64,000 bases of DNA. Source: Mucilaginibacter sp. L196 (GTDB lineage: Bacteria; Bacteroidota; Bacteroidia; Sphingobacteriales; Sphingobacteriaceae). Position 1 is the stretch's first letter, and each line of letters starts with the position of its first letter. The notes beneath the pieces are model-generated. The model ran no database searches. It worked only from the letters and a program-made list of their open reading frames with translations, and was not told the DNA's origin. The stretch covers positions 1,212,575 to 1,276,574 of the forward strand of contig NZ_LMUO01000015.1 of the NCBI RefSeq assembly GCF_009765905.1. The letters run 5' to 3'. Shown piece after piece: positions 45,730 through 54,233 of this stretch. The position numbers and the translations under genes are program-made.

Positions 45730-48700
45730 CTAACAATTGTCCAGCACATTCTGCAAAACCACTGCAAATTCTTTCACATTTGGTTTATGTAAAATAGTGT
45801 TATGGTCACCCGGAATTTCAAAAACTTTCAATCCACTTTTTGCATAATTAAACCATCCTAAAGACTTCAAATCATCGGCATAATTAAATTGATCCCTTGC
45901 TTTAAAGAGATATAGATATGAAGTAACTGGTTTAAGGACATACGATTTCCAGGCTGAGTAATAATTTTGGTTCTCCTCAAGTATTTGCCCCCGGATTTTT
46001 TCAATGTCTGTAATATCTCCTTTAGTTATCCTGCCATAAGCAGTTTTGAATTTCTTGGCATAATAATTATAATGATATGCTAAAAAAGGAGCAGGTTCAA
46101 TTACTGATTTTCCAATTACCCAAAAAAACTTAGGTATTTGTCTTATCATTTTTTTCCAAAAGATCGAATTGATAGATTTGTTATAAATACAATTTTCACT
46201 ATTGGTATCAAAAATGCCTACCATCTTTACTGTTTTGCCCATTTCAACAAGCTGTCTGGCCATTTCAATTGCAATAAACCCCCCAAATGAATACCCTGCA
46301 ATAGCATAAGGCCCAGTAGGATTGTGTAATAAGATTTCATCAAGATAAATTTTTGCAATATCATCCATTGTTTCTATCGCGCTGTCAATCTCGTCTAATT
46401 CTTTTGGCTGTAAACCATAAACGGGCTGTTCTCGATCGACATTCTTAGCCAACTCATTGAAACCTACTGCATACAGCCCATTGCCATGGACAATATATAG
46501 TGGAGTTTTAGTTCCACTAGGTTTAATAGGGACTAGTGATTTCCATTTAGAATTTAAATCATTTTTACCAATAGCGGTAGCTAATGAGGCAATTGTAGGG
46601 TTTTTAAAAAGCGTTCCAATGGCAATCCGCCTCCCGGTAATACTTTGAAATCTTGACAAAATTTGAACAGCGTCAAGAGAGTCTCCCCCGAGTTCAAAAA
46701 AAGTATTATTTGGCGCTATGTCTTTTACATCAAACACATCTTCCCAAATATCCTTCATAATACTTTCTTCTGAAAGTACTGTCTTGTCTTTGATCTCCAA
46801 TTTGCGCTCAGGAAGTTCGATATTTGCTAGTTCATTCCTGTCAATCTTACCATTAATATTTAATGGCAAGGCATCCATTTGAATCCAGAGCAATGGAATC
46901 ATATAATGAGGCAACTTAATTTGCAGTTGTCTAATAATATCATCCTTGTTAAATACATTTCTTACTACAACATAGCCAACCAAATATTTTTTTGAATCAT
47001 GATTGACCTTCGCTAAAACTACAGCCTGCGATATTTCTGGAATTTGATGTAATGCACTTTCTATCTCACCAAGTTCAACCCGAAAACCCCTGATTTTCAC
47101 CTGATTATCAACCCTACCAAGAAATTCCATATTCATATCAGGTAACATCCGGCCTAAATCGCCGGTTCGGTACATCATTCCATCCGGGCAGTCATTAAAT
47201 ATATCTTTAACAAAACTGGCGGTTGTCCTCACTGGATCATTGATATAACCTTTGGCCACGCCAACCCCACCAATAAACAAATTACCTGCAACTCCAATTG
47301 GCACAGGTTGTAATTGGTCATTAAGGATATAAAAGAAATTATTGTCAATTGGCTTTCCATACGGTACACTTTTCCAAGTCTCATCCATTTCCTCAATCGG
47401 GTAATAGTTCGACCATACCGTAGCTTCAGTAGCGCCACCCAAACTAATCACTTTGGCTGATGGGAAATGCTTTTTGATTTTGTTTGGTAATTTTACCGGG
47501 ATCCAATCACCACTCAAAAAAACCAGTCTTAATGAATTTTGCACAAAATCTGTATCGCCAGCTTCCAACTCTCTGATCAAATAGTCAAATGTAGATGGGA
47601 CTGAATCCCAAAAGGTAATTTGATATCGTTGCAGCATCAATTGTAATTTATTAAAATTATTAATTTCAGCCTGAGTTGCTATTACAAGGCCGGCACCTGC
47701 TGCCAGCACGCCAAAAATATCATATACAGAAAGGTCGAAACACATCGATGTAACAAACAATAGGCGGTCATCAGAGCTAATATTAAAAGTTTTATTAACC
47801 CAGCAAACAAGATTTACTGCCGAATGGTGTTCAATCATTACACCTTTCGGCTGCCCTGTAGAGCCTGAAGTGTATATTGTATAAGCTAATTGCTTGCTAT
47901 TTATCTCCAGTTCCAAGTTGTTTTTATCAAATAAATCATATTCAACCGAGTTGAAATTTATAAAATTTACTATGGGGTTAAAATTGTTTACTAAAGTCTC
48001 CCTGTCAGTCAAAACCAATTTTACAGCAGAATTAACTATAATAAATAATTGCCTTTCTTCAGGATAATCGGGATCAACCGGTACATAGGTGCCCCCTGCT
48101 TTTAAAATGGCTAACATGCCGATAATCATGTCGAAATTTCTGCCAACGAGCAATGCTATGTTATCTCCTTTTTTAATGCCACGCATTATTAAAGCCCTGG
48201 CTAATTGATTTGACCGCTCATTTAGTTGCGTGTAACTAAATATTTCATTTCCAAAATATAATGCAATATGGTCGGGCGTTATTGCAGCTTGTTCCTCAAA
48301 CAACTGATGAAGTGTTTTAGTATTTGGATAAGGCTTCGCCGTATCATTGAATTCGCTTAATTTGCGTGCCTCCAGCTCTGTCAACATCGGGATATCACCT
48401 ATTTTGTTCATTGATTTTTTTAACATACCGCGTAATAATATTCCAAAATGATCAGTTAATGTGGAGATCTTTAATGGCTCGAACTGATTTGAGTTATAAG
48501 AGAAACGGCCAAATATTTTATTCTTAACGATATAAAATGATAAAGCTAAATCATAAATACACCCACTTAAAGAACTATGATTAAACGGAGTTTGTGAAAT
48601 TTCAGGGATAATTAGGCACCGGTAATTATCGGGCTCTTCAGCAATGTGTCTCCCATCGTTATTAAAGGACTCAGTATAACTAAGTTCTACGTTTTGAATT

Positions 48701-49020
48701 AGATCTTGAAAACAAATGTCACCGTTAATTGGGGTTTCACATGGTACTATGTGATCATTTCTCACTATACCTAATCCAACTACGGGCTGTGGACTATAGC
48801 GATACAGTAACGCTACATAAGCTGAGAATATAATATTTGATAAACTAGCTGGCTTATTCAATTTGACATTCAAAAAATCCGCTTCATTTAATAATGGAAA
48901 ATCTATTAACTCCATCCCAATACTATCATTTTGTACGTCATTTGAATACAAGCCTATTTGCACCCTATCAACCCAATAGTCTTTAATAAAGGGCCTTCTA
49001 GTTGAGTTTGTTGCTTCCAT
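45730..49020 (-). CDS. Single-module NRPS: truncated C - A - T - TE
   Basis: The 1096-aa synthetase sits in the polysaccharide operon. Residues 1 to about 215 resemble only the C-terminal lobe of a condensation/cyclisation domain and lack the HHxxxDG motif. The adenylation domain follows (YTSGSTGQPKGV, SLGGATEATVWS, YRTGD, NGKIDR), then a carrier domain with GGDS (phosphopantetheine Ser781) and a thioesterase with GYSFGG (Ser911) and GDH (His1073). Hand alignment to GrsA PheA gives pocket code D-L-Y-D-F-S-L-V-W-K, near the cysteine code DLYNLSLIWK; the SGDWIP and GGATE blocks are also typical of cysteine modules. The domain order means it can load, hold and release or transfer one amino acid. 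Acceptor unknown; attachment to the polysaccharide or its precursor is inferred only from location, and substrate only from the code. Confidence 0.85.
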   Translation of the reverse strand: MEATNSTRRPFIKDYWVDRVQIGLYSNDVQNDSIGMELIDFPLLNEADFLNVKLNKPASLSNIIFSAYVALLYRYSPQPVVGLGIVRNDHIVPCETPINGDICFQDLIQNVELSYTESFNNDGRHIAEEPDNYRCLIIPEISQTPFNHSSLSGCIYDLALSFYIVKNKIFGRFSYNSNQFEPLKISTLTDHFGILLRGMLKKSMNKIGDIPMLTELEARKLSEFNDTAKPYPNTKTLHQLFEEQAAITPDHIALYFGNEIFSYTQLNERSNQLARALIMRGIKKGDNIALLVGRNFDMIIGMLAILKAGGTYVPVDPDYPEERQLFIIVNSAVKLVLTDRETLVNNFNPIVNFINFNSVEYDLFDKNNLELEINSKQLAYTIYTSGSTGQPKGVMIEHHSAVNLVCWVNKTFNISSDDRLLFVTSMCFDLSVYDIFGVLAAGAGLVIATQAEINNFNKLQLMLQRYQITFWDSVPSTFDYLIRELEAGDTDFVQNSLRLVFLSGDWIPVKLPNKIKKHFPSAKVISLGGATEATVWSNYYPIEEMDETWKSVPYGKPIDNNFFYILNDQLQPVPIGVAGNLFIGGVGVAKGYINDPVRTTASFVKDIFNDCPDGMMYRTGDLGRMLPDMNMEFLGRVDNQVKIRGFRVELGEIESALHQIPEISQAVVLAKVNHDSKKYLVGYVVVRNVFNKDDIIRQLQIKLPHYMIPLLWIQMDALPLNINGKIDRNELANIELPERKLEIKDKTVLSEESIMKDIWEDVFDVKDIAPNNTFFELGGDSLDAVQILSRFQSITGRRIAIGTLFKNPTIASLATAIGKNDLNSKWKSLVPIKPSGTKTPLYIVHGNGLYAVGFNELAKNVDREQPVYGLQPKELDEIDSAIETMDDIAKIYLDEILLHNPTGPYAIAGYSFGGFIAIEMARQLVEMGKTVKMVGIFDTNSENCIYNKSINSIFWKKMIRQIPKFFWVIGKSVIEPAPFLAYHYNYYAKKFKTAYGRITKGDITDIEKIRGQILEENQNYYSAWKSYVLKPVTSYLYLFKARDQFNYADDLKSLGWFNYAKSGLKVFEIPGDHNTILHKPNVKEFAVVLQNVLDNC

Positions 49021-49098
49021 TTTTTTTCAAACTTAATTGCCATAACTATTTATATCTGTTGTAACCTAAAATTTGCAAAAATCTGATATTAGAATTTA

Positions 49099-50130
49099 CT
49101 AACATTGTGTTTTCCAGGTCAATACCCCTCTTTCATAAAAAGTAACCCGTTCAACCATTCCTCCAAATTCATTTAAAACTTTTATTAAGTGATAGAGATA
49201 ACCATTCTGAACATAAAACATCATATAGCCACCACCGCCGGCTCCTGACATCTTGCCCCCTAATGAACCGTTTTTCATTGCTATATCATATATTTCATCG
49301 ATAACGTCATTACTCACTTCGTCGGCAGTATTTTTCTTAGAAATCCAACTTTCATTTAATAGTTCGCCTATATCGTTTAGTTTCCCTTTCAATAGAGACT
49401 CTTTCATATTAAAAGCTAAAGATTTTAATGAATGCATTGCATCTATTGACTTGGTACAGTTACTACTAACGTTATGTACCTGGGCATCAATTATTTTCGA
49501 TGAGAGGCGGGAAGTTCCGGTATGATACTGAATTAAGGAAAACTCTAACTCATAGATGTAATTTTGTTTTACCCTCAATGGATTTACTAAAACTCTATCC
49601 GAATAAAACTCCATGAAATTAAATCCCCCGAATGTCGCAGCGTACTGATCTTGTTTACCTCCCGATAATCCTAAATCATCCCTTTCAATACTATATGCAA
49701 GATGAGCCAGGTCATAATCGCCCAAAGGCAAACCTAACCATTCGGCAAATGCAGCAACAATGGTAACGATTAGTGTAGATGAAGACCCAAGCCCGGACCC
49801 CGGAGGGGCATCTACATAGGTTTCTAATTGATAAAACATCGGTTTTTGAATGTTGAACTCTTTCCGAATGCGATTATGAATACCTTTGATTAATATGAGG
49901 TGCTTATCATTGAGATCAAAATCGTTCACATTATTAAAAACATGATGCTCATTAATATCATGACATTTAATAATAATCTGGGGGAGTTGTAGAGGCGTTA
50001 ACGTTACATACGCAAATTTGTTAATTGTTGCATTCAATATTGCTCCGCCAAACGCATCACTATAAGCACTAACATCTGTTCCACCGCCAGCAAGACCGAG
50101 TCTAAGCGGCGCTCTAGCGCGTATAACCAT
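49099..50130 (-). CDS. hddA: Heptose-7-phosphate kinase (HddA-like GHMP kinase)
   Basis: The 343-aa GHMP kinase opens with VIRARAPLRLGLAGGGTDV, has the ATP loop PPGSGLGSSSTLIVTIVAAF and the C-terminal GGKMSGAGGGGYMMFYV motif, all characteristic of D-glycero-alpha-D-manno-heptose 7-phosphate kinases. It supplies the 1,7-bisphosphate to GmhB. It is separated from gmhA-hddC-gmhB by about 19 kb within the same locus and lies 78 bp before the NRPS gene. Confidence 0.86.
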   Translation of the reverse strand: MVIRARAPLRLGLAGGGTDVSAYSDAFGGAILNATINKFAYVTLTPLQLPQIIIKCHDINEHHVFNNVNDFDLNDKHLILIKGIHNRIRKEFNIQKPMFYQLETYVDAPPGSGLGSSSTLIVTIVAAFAEWLGLPLGDYDLAHLAYSIERDDLGLSGGKQDQYAATFGGFNFMEFYSDRVLVNPLRVKQNYIYELEFSLIQYHTGTSRLSSKIIDAQVHNVSSNCTKSIDAMHSLKSLAFNMKESLLKGKLNDIGELLNESWISKKNTADEVSNDVIDEIYDIAMKNGSLGGKMSGAGGGGYMMFYVQNGYLYHLIKVLNEFGGMVERVTFYERGVLTWKTQC

Positions 50131-50370
50131 TTTTCGTAATTTTAATAAGTTTTATTAAAGCGCCGGGAAATAAACAAATTCATAAGTAGAGAAAAGAGTG
50201 CCGGCTAATCAGCTATTACCAAAAAAGGCAATAGATTTATGGCATGAGACATGTTTTTTTAAATCCTATTTACACATAAATAGCAGTTAAGCTTTGGTTA
50301 AATAAAACCGAATAATTATCAAACATGACGTTAATCGAGCCTTTTGGATACCTAAAGATATTTTTAAATT

Positions 50371-51348
50371 TTAGTTAACAATTTGCTGGGGATTTGCAAC
50401 TTGCTCTGTTATCCATTGATATGTTTTCTCAATGCCTTCACTAAGAGATTGAGAGGGTGCCCAAGCCAATTTTTCCTTAATAAGGGTATTGTCTGAATTT
50501 CTTCCCCTAACCCCTAAAGGGCCTGGTATGTGATTTATAAAAATTTCCTTTTTAGCGACTTTAGCTACTAGGGTAACCAAGTCGTTAATTGGCAGCATTT
50601 CTTCAGAACCAATATTTACCGGGCCTAAGAAATCTCCTATCATCAAGCGCCTCACGGCTTCAACACACTCGTCGACATATAGAAACGAACGAGTTTGTTT
50701 ACCGTCGCCCCAAATATCGATTAAACCACCATTTTCAGCTTGAGCCACCTTACGGCAAACAGCAGCAGGAACCTTTTCCTTTCCCCCTTCCCAAGTGCCC
50801 TGCGGACCAAATATATTATGGAACCGGCCAATTCTTATTTGTATACCCCAATTTTTATAATAAGACAGGTATAGTCTTTCACTAAATAATTTCTCCCAAC
50901 CATACTCACTATCGGGTGCAGCAGGGTAAACAGTGTCTTCTGAACAATTGGGATTTTCAGGGTCCATTTGATTATATTCAGGATAGACACATGCGGAAGA
51001 AGAATAAAAGATTTTTTCAACGTTATTAATCCTACTTAAATCCAATATATTTAAATTTATTAATGCGGAATTATGCATAACATCAGCGTCATTTTCCCCC
51101 GTAAAAAGATATCCTGCACCTCCCATGTCCGCCGCCAGCTGATAAACCTCATCTATTTTCCGATCAAATAATGACTCGCAAACTTCATGGTTTCTTAGAT
51201 CGCCTAGCACGAAATCATCTGCACTGTTATTTCCATATTCATTTGATTTAATATCGGCACCTCTTACCCAATATCCTTCTTTTTTAAGTCGATTAACCAA
51301 ATGGCCTCCTATAAAACCACCTGCCCCACAAACGATAGCTGTTTTCAT
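50371..51348 (-). CDS. GDP-mannose 3,5-epimerase-like NAD-dependent epimerase
   Basis: The 325-aa SDR epimerase is strikingly like plant GME: AADMGGAGY, SSACVYPE, RIGRFHNIFGPQGTWEGG, PAAVCRK and HIPGPLGVRGRNSDN. All four catalytic positions correspond: C120, Y149, K153 and K192 here against C145, Y174, K178 and K217 in the Arabidopsis enzyme, with the same spacing (29 and 43 residues). It inverts C3 and/or C5 of a GDP-hexose through a 4-keto intermediate. In an operon making GDP-manno-heptose, the substrate could be the heptose (inference). It is 22 bp after the GT26 gene and is followed by a 240-bp gap before hddA. Confidence 0.8.
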   Translation of the reverse strand: MKTAIVCGAGGFIGGHLVNRLKKEGYWVRGADIKSNEYGNNSADDFVLGDLRNHEVCESLFDRKIDEVYQLAADMGGAGYLFTGENDADVMHNSALINLNILDLSRINNVEKIFYSSSACVYPEYNQMDPENPNCSEDTVYPAAPDSEYGWEKLFSERLYLSYYKNWGIQIRIGRFHNIFGPQGTWEGGKEKVPAAVCRKVAQAENGGLIDIWGDGKQTRSFLYVDECVEAVRRLMIGDFLGPVNIGSEEMLPINDLVTLVAKVAKKEIFINHIPGPLGVRGRNSDNTLIKEKLAWAPSQSLSEGIEKTYQWITEQVANPQQIVN

Positions 51349-51370
51349 ATTTTAATTATTTAATGATTAT

Positions 51371-52162
51371 TTAGATGTGTTTATTCTTAACTACCTTATA
51401 ATTAATTAACCCACATGTTTGCAAAATAAAAGCAGCCATAAATAAGCTATACATCAGTATATACCGTTTCCATAGTCTCTTAAAATCTTTTCCCAGTAAG
51501 CGAAATAACCATTCGAAACCAGAGTTACGAATGAAATCGGGGGCCATCTTTATCCTCCCTCCAAAAAAATCAAAAGTGGCTCCCGCTGCAATAAGCACCG
51601 ATCCTCTAATTATATCCAGGTGTGTATCAATCCAATAATCCTGCTTAGGGGTTCCGAGGCCCACACACACAATATCTGGCTTTAACCTATTAATTTCAGC
51701 CATCGCGAATTCTTCTTCTTGATTAGTCAATAGCCTGAATGGTGGCGAATAATATCCAACAATATTGATATGGGGAAATTTTGCTTCTAAAAATAATTTC
51801 ATGTTGATGCACACCTCCGGCGATCCACCATATAGATAAAAAGTATATTTCTTAATGGAAGCGTGTTCAGCTAACTGTAAAATTGTATCTGGCGCTGCAA
51901 TTCTGTCGCAGCTCATCTTTTTCACCCTTCTTATCCATTTTACAAATGGAATCCCATCTGCGCCGGTAACATCAGCATTGTTATAGATGCGATAAAGTTG
52001 TTTATTTCCTAAAGAAAGCGCGACGTTATAGGCATTTACACATGCGATATGATGAGATCGGCCATTTTTATTTTCAATCCAATGATCTATTTTTGTAAAT
52101 AAATCTTCATAAGTCATGGCATCAACTCCAATGCCTAAAAAATTAACATAGTTTTGATTCAT
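51371..52162 (-). CDS. WecG/TagA/CpsF family glycosyltransferase (GT26)
   Basis: The 263-aa protein has the GT26 pattern: HHIACVNAYNVALSLGN, NADVTGADGIPFV (catalytic Asp in GADG, residue 69), FYLYGGSPEV, DIVCVGLGTPKQDYWI and AAGATFDFFGGRIKMAPDFIR. It typically adds the second sugar to the undecaprenyl-linked primer. A C-terminal basic/hydrophobic end would tether it to the membrane. Confidence 0.9.
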   Translation of the reverse strand: MNQNYVNFLGIGVDAMTYEDLFTKIDHWIENKNGRSHHIACVNAYNVALSLGNKQLYRIYNNADVTGADGIPFVKWIRRVKKMSCDRIAAPDTILQLAEHASIKKYTFYLYGGSPEVCINMKLFLEAKFPHINIVGYYSPPFRLLTNQEEEFAMAEINRLKPDIVCVGLGTPKQDYWIDTHLDIIRGSVLIAAGATFDFFGGRIKMAPDFIRNSGFEWLFRLLGKDFKRLWKRYILMYSLFMAAFILQTCGLINYKVVKNKHI

Positions 52163-52310
52163 GATTCTAATTTTAAGTTAATGAAGATTTAAATGGAGTT
52201 AGATGATTATTACAGTGGGGCTCGGTGATAACCGTATAATATTCTAATGGCAACGGTATCATTGTGAATAGTCACCCTTAAACAGCTTCTGTAATCATTA
52301 AAAGTGGAAT

Positions 52311-53231
52311 TCAAGCAAAGGGTGTTAACACTCGCCAAAGTACCCTTCTAAGATTATAGAAAAGATTACTGGTGAAGAAAACAACAAATTGTATTGGATT
52401 ATTAGTGGCAACAAGAGAGTAATAAAAAATAAGTTTTAGATTGTTAGAGCTTCTGAAATCTGTTAGCAGATATATAGCCTCCTTAATTGAAATTTTTTGT
52501 TTGATATCAAGTGAATAAGTAAACTCAGGCAATTCATATACAACGGCGTCATAACAAACCAGCAAATCGTATCCGGCTTTTTTTGCCCTCAACGGTAAGT
52601 CCATATCTCCGCGGTGTTTAAATCTGTTATTATTGAATAAACCAATTTTACTAAACACTTCTACCGGTATATACAAACCTCTGCCATACAAATCGAATGA
52701 AGAAACAACATGACCGACGGGAAATTTATTTCTATTAACACCACCATTAATGATCTTCTCTGTTGCAAACCATGCGTTCATTTTCCTTCCACCATACGTT
52801 AATATTTCCTTATTTTTTTGCGTAGATGTAGCACACCCGATCAAACAGTTTCTATTATTTGTTATGGCGGCAATTAAATTATTAACCCAGTCAATATTTA
52901 CTATGATATCATCATTTTGTAAAATAACCCCCTCCAGATTTCCGAAAGTATTTAAGGCATGTTTTATTCCCATATTTATAGCTCCAGTCCACCATAAATC
53001 ACCCTTACTTTTTATCAAGTTAATTTCTGGGTAAGCTTTTGCTATCCATTCATAACTTCCATCAGTTGAACCATCATCTACAACAATTATCTTAACGGAA
53101 TAATTTCTAGATACGTTAGCGTTATATAGCATTACCGATTGGGAGATATAAAACAACCCTTGTTTGGTCACCTCCAACCTATTGTAGATTGGAATAATTA
53201 ATGAAATCACTTTTTCAACATCCATTGGCAC
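52311..53231 (-). CDS. Glycosyltransferase family 2
   Basis: The 306-aa GT-A enzyme has the N-terminal ISLIIPIYNRLEVTKQG, VDDGSTDGSYEWI and the metal motif LQNDDIIV (here NDD). It likely adds a hexose-type donor to the repeat unit. It is probably the first gene of the long minus-strand operon, since the next 1 kb upstream is non-coding. Confidence 0.87.
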   Translation of the reverse strand: MPMDVEKVISLIIPIYNRLEVTKQGLFYISQSVMLYNANVSRNYSVKIIVVDDGSTDGSYEWIAKAYPEINLIKSKGDLWWTGAINMGIKHALNTFGNLEGVILQNDDIIVNIDWVNNLIAAITNNRNCLIGCATSTQKNKEILTYGGRKMNAWFATEKIINGGVNRNKFPVGHVVSSFDLYGRGLYIPVEVFSKIGLFNNNRFKHRGDMDLPLRAKKAGYDLLVCYDAVVYELPEFTYSLDIKQKISIKEAIYLLTDFRSSNNLKLIFYYSLVATNNPIQFVVFFTSNLFYNLRRVLWRVLTPFA

Positions 53232-53771
53232 ACTAATTATTGATTTTCAACACATTACTATCCAAATATTATAATGAAATTCCAATTGCCAGGTATCATA
53301 AATTTGAAAAATCCAAGACTAAAATATACTCTGCATTTATACAGGCTTGTAACTGTCTTCGGCTGCATTATATTATTTTTACGGAGTCTTCATACTTACC
53401 GATTGTTGCGCTATTTTGCTATTTGCATTTCACGGCAGATTGGGCCAGGACTGCACCTGTATGTTACTATTATTAATTAATAGTCCCCAGTAATTTTATT
53501 CGCCTATTGACGAAACATTATATCATACTGCTTTAGATTATTATTACCAATATCCTAAGGCGACAAAACTTTTATTAACTATCATTTAAAATCTATTGGC
53601 ATATTAAGCCAGTTTTATAACATGATTTTATCGTTTTTCAAGAATCTCGAAGATGGAATATCAAACAACAAATCCGTTTCTTAAATCTTGACATATCAAA
53701 TTTATATAATTGATTATCAGGTTTTTAAGAAATTTATTAATTGTAAAGTCTTTATAATAATGATACACTTG

Positions 53772-53810
53772 TTGTAAAAAAACAATAAGAAATTTGTAAA
53801 AAAACAAATT
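53772..53810. repeat. Two A-tract hairpins, direct repeat with 22-bp period
   Basis: TTGTAAAAAAACAA occurs at 53772-53785 and 53794-53807. The second lies in a longer inverted repeat, AATTTGT and ACAAATT around six A residues. Equal orientation and a two-turn period suggest a protein-binding site or a bent-DNA element upstream of the EPS operon. Confidence 0.45.
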
Positions 53811-54028
53811 AACATGTCAGTGTCTTAACACATTTAGTTTACAGAAACTGGGGAAATTCCTGCACCAAACAACTTCCAATTACTTAAAAGTTGCCATTAT
53901 AAGGCTTATCTCTGAGCAAAGAATAATACCATTTATATTGACAGAGGAGAATGCTGTTAATAATTAAGCTAATCATCGGTAACCGAATAAATATGATTTG
54001 GTATTCCTTGTGCAGTTGACGGAAAACA

Positions 54029-54061
54029 AAAAGCCTGTAAACTATTAATTTACAGGCTTTT
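54029..54061. terminator. Bidirectional intrinsic terminator
   Basis: AAAAGCCTGTAAA and TTTACAGGCTTTT pair perfectly around a 7-nt loop, with A and T runs at the arms, so it can act in both directions. It insulates the EPS locus from the organosulfur genes. Confidence 0.7.
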
Positions 54062-54179
54062 GTTCATTTTGGTGATATTAGTTGCGGTGATCAAGGGACT
54101 CCATTAGAACACCTGCAGGAGATTTTGAGGATTATTCGGGAAGTTTATAAGAATAAAGATGGTAAATAGTCAAATACAG

Positions 54180-54207
54180 AAACCTGGCCAAAAATGCGGC
54201 CAGGTTT
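54180..54207 (-). terminator. Terminator after flavoprotein gene
   Basis: AAACCTGGCC and GGCCAGGTTT form a 10-bp GC-rich stem around an 8-nt loop, 26 bp after the stop of the flavoprotein gene. The minus-strand transcript continues as TTTCTGTATTTG, a weak T-tail. Confidence 0.65.
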
Positions 54208-54233
54208 CCGTATTTTAAATTATAATGAAATGT

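Larger units (their letters stand above)
53232..54179. other. Long non-coding leader/spacer upstream of EPS operon
   Basis: About 950 bp between the first EPS gene and the organosulfur cluster. It holds the A-tract repeat pair at 53772-53807 and the terminator at 54029-54061. A plus-strand tail at 54065-54169 reads HFGDISCGDQGTPLEH, then ILRIIREVYKNKDGK before a stop; it has no start and may be the end of a lost gene. Short plus-strand frames at 53240-53480 match nothing I recognise. The EPS promoter should lie here, but no confident -7/-33 pair was identified. Confidence 0.45.

Noticed and set aside
53240..53480. Overlapping plus-strand frames of 68-78 codons upstream of the EPS operon
   Set aside because: Two frames compete, neither resembles a known family, and the region is more likely operon leader.
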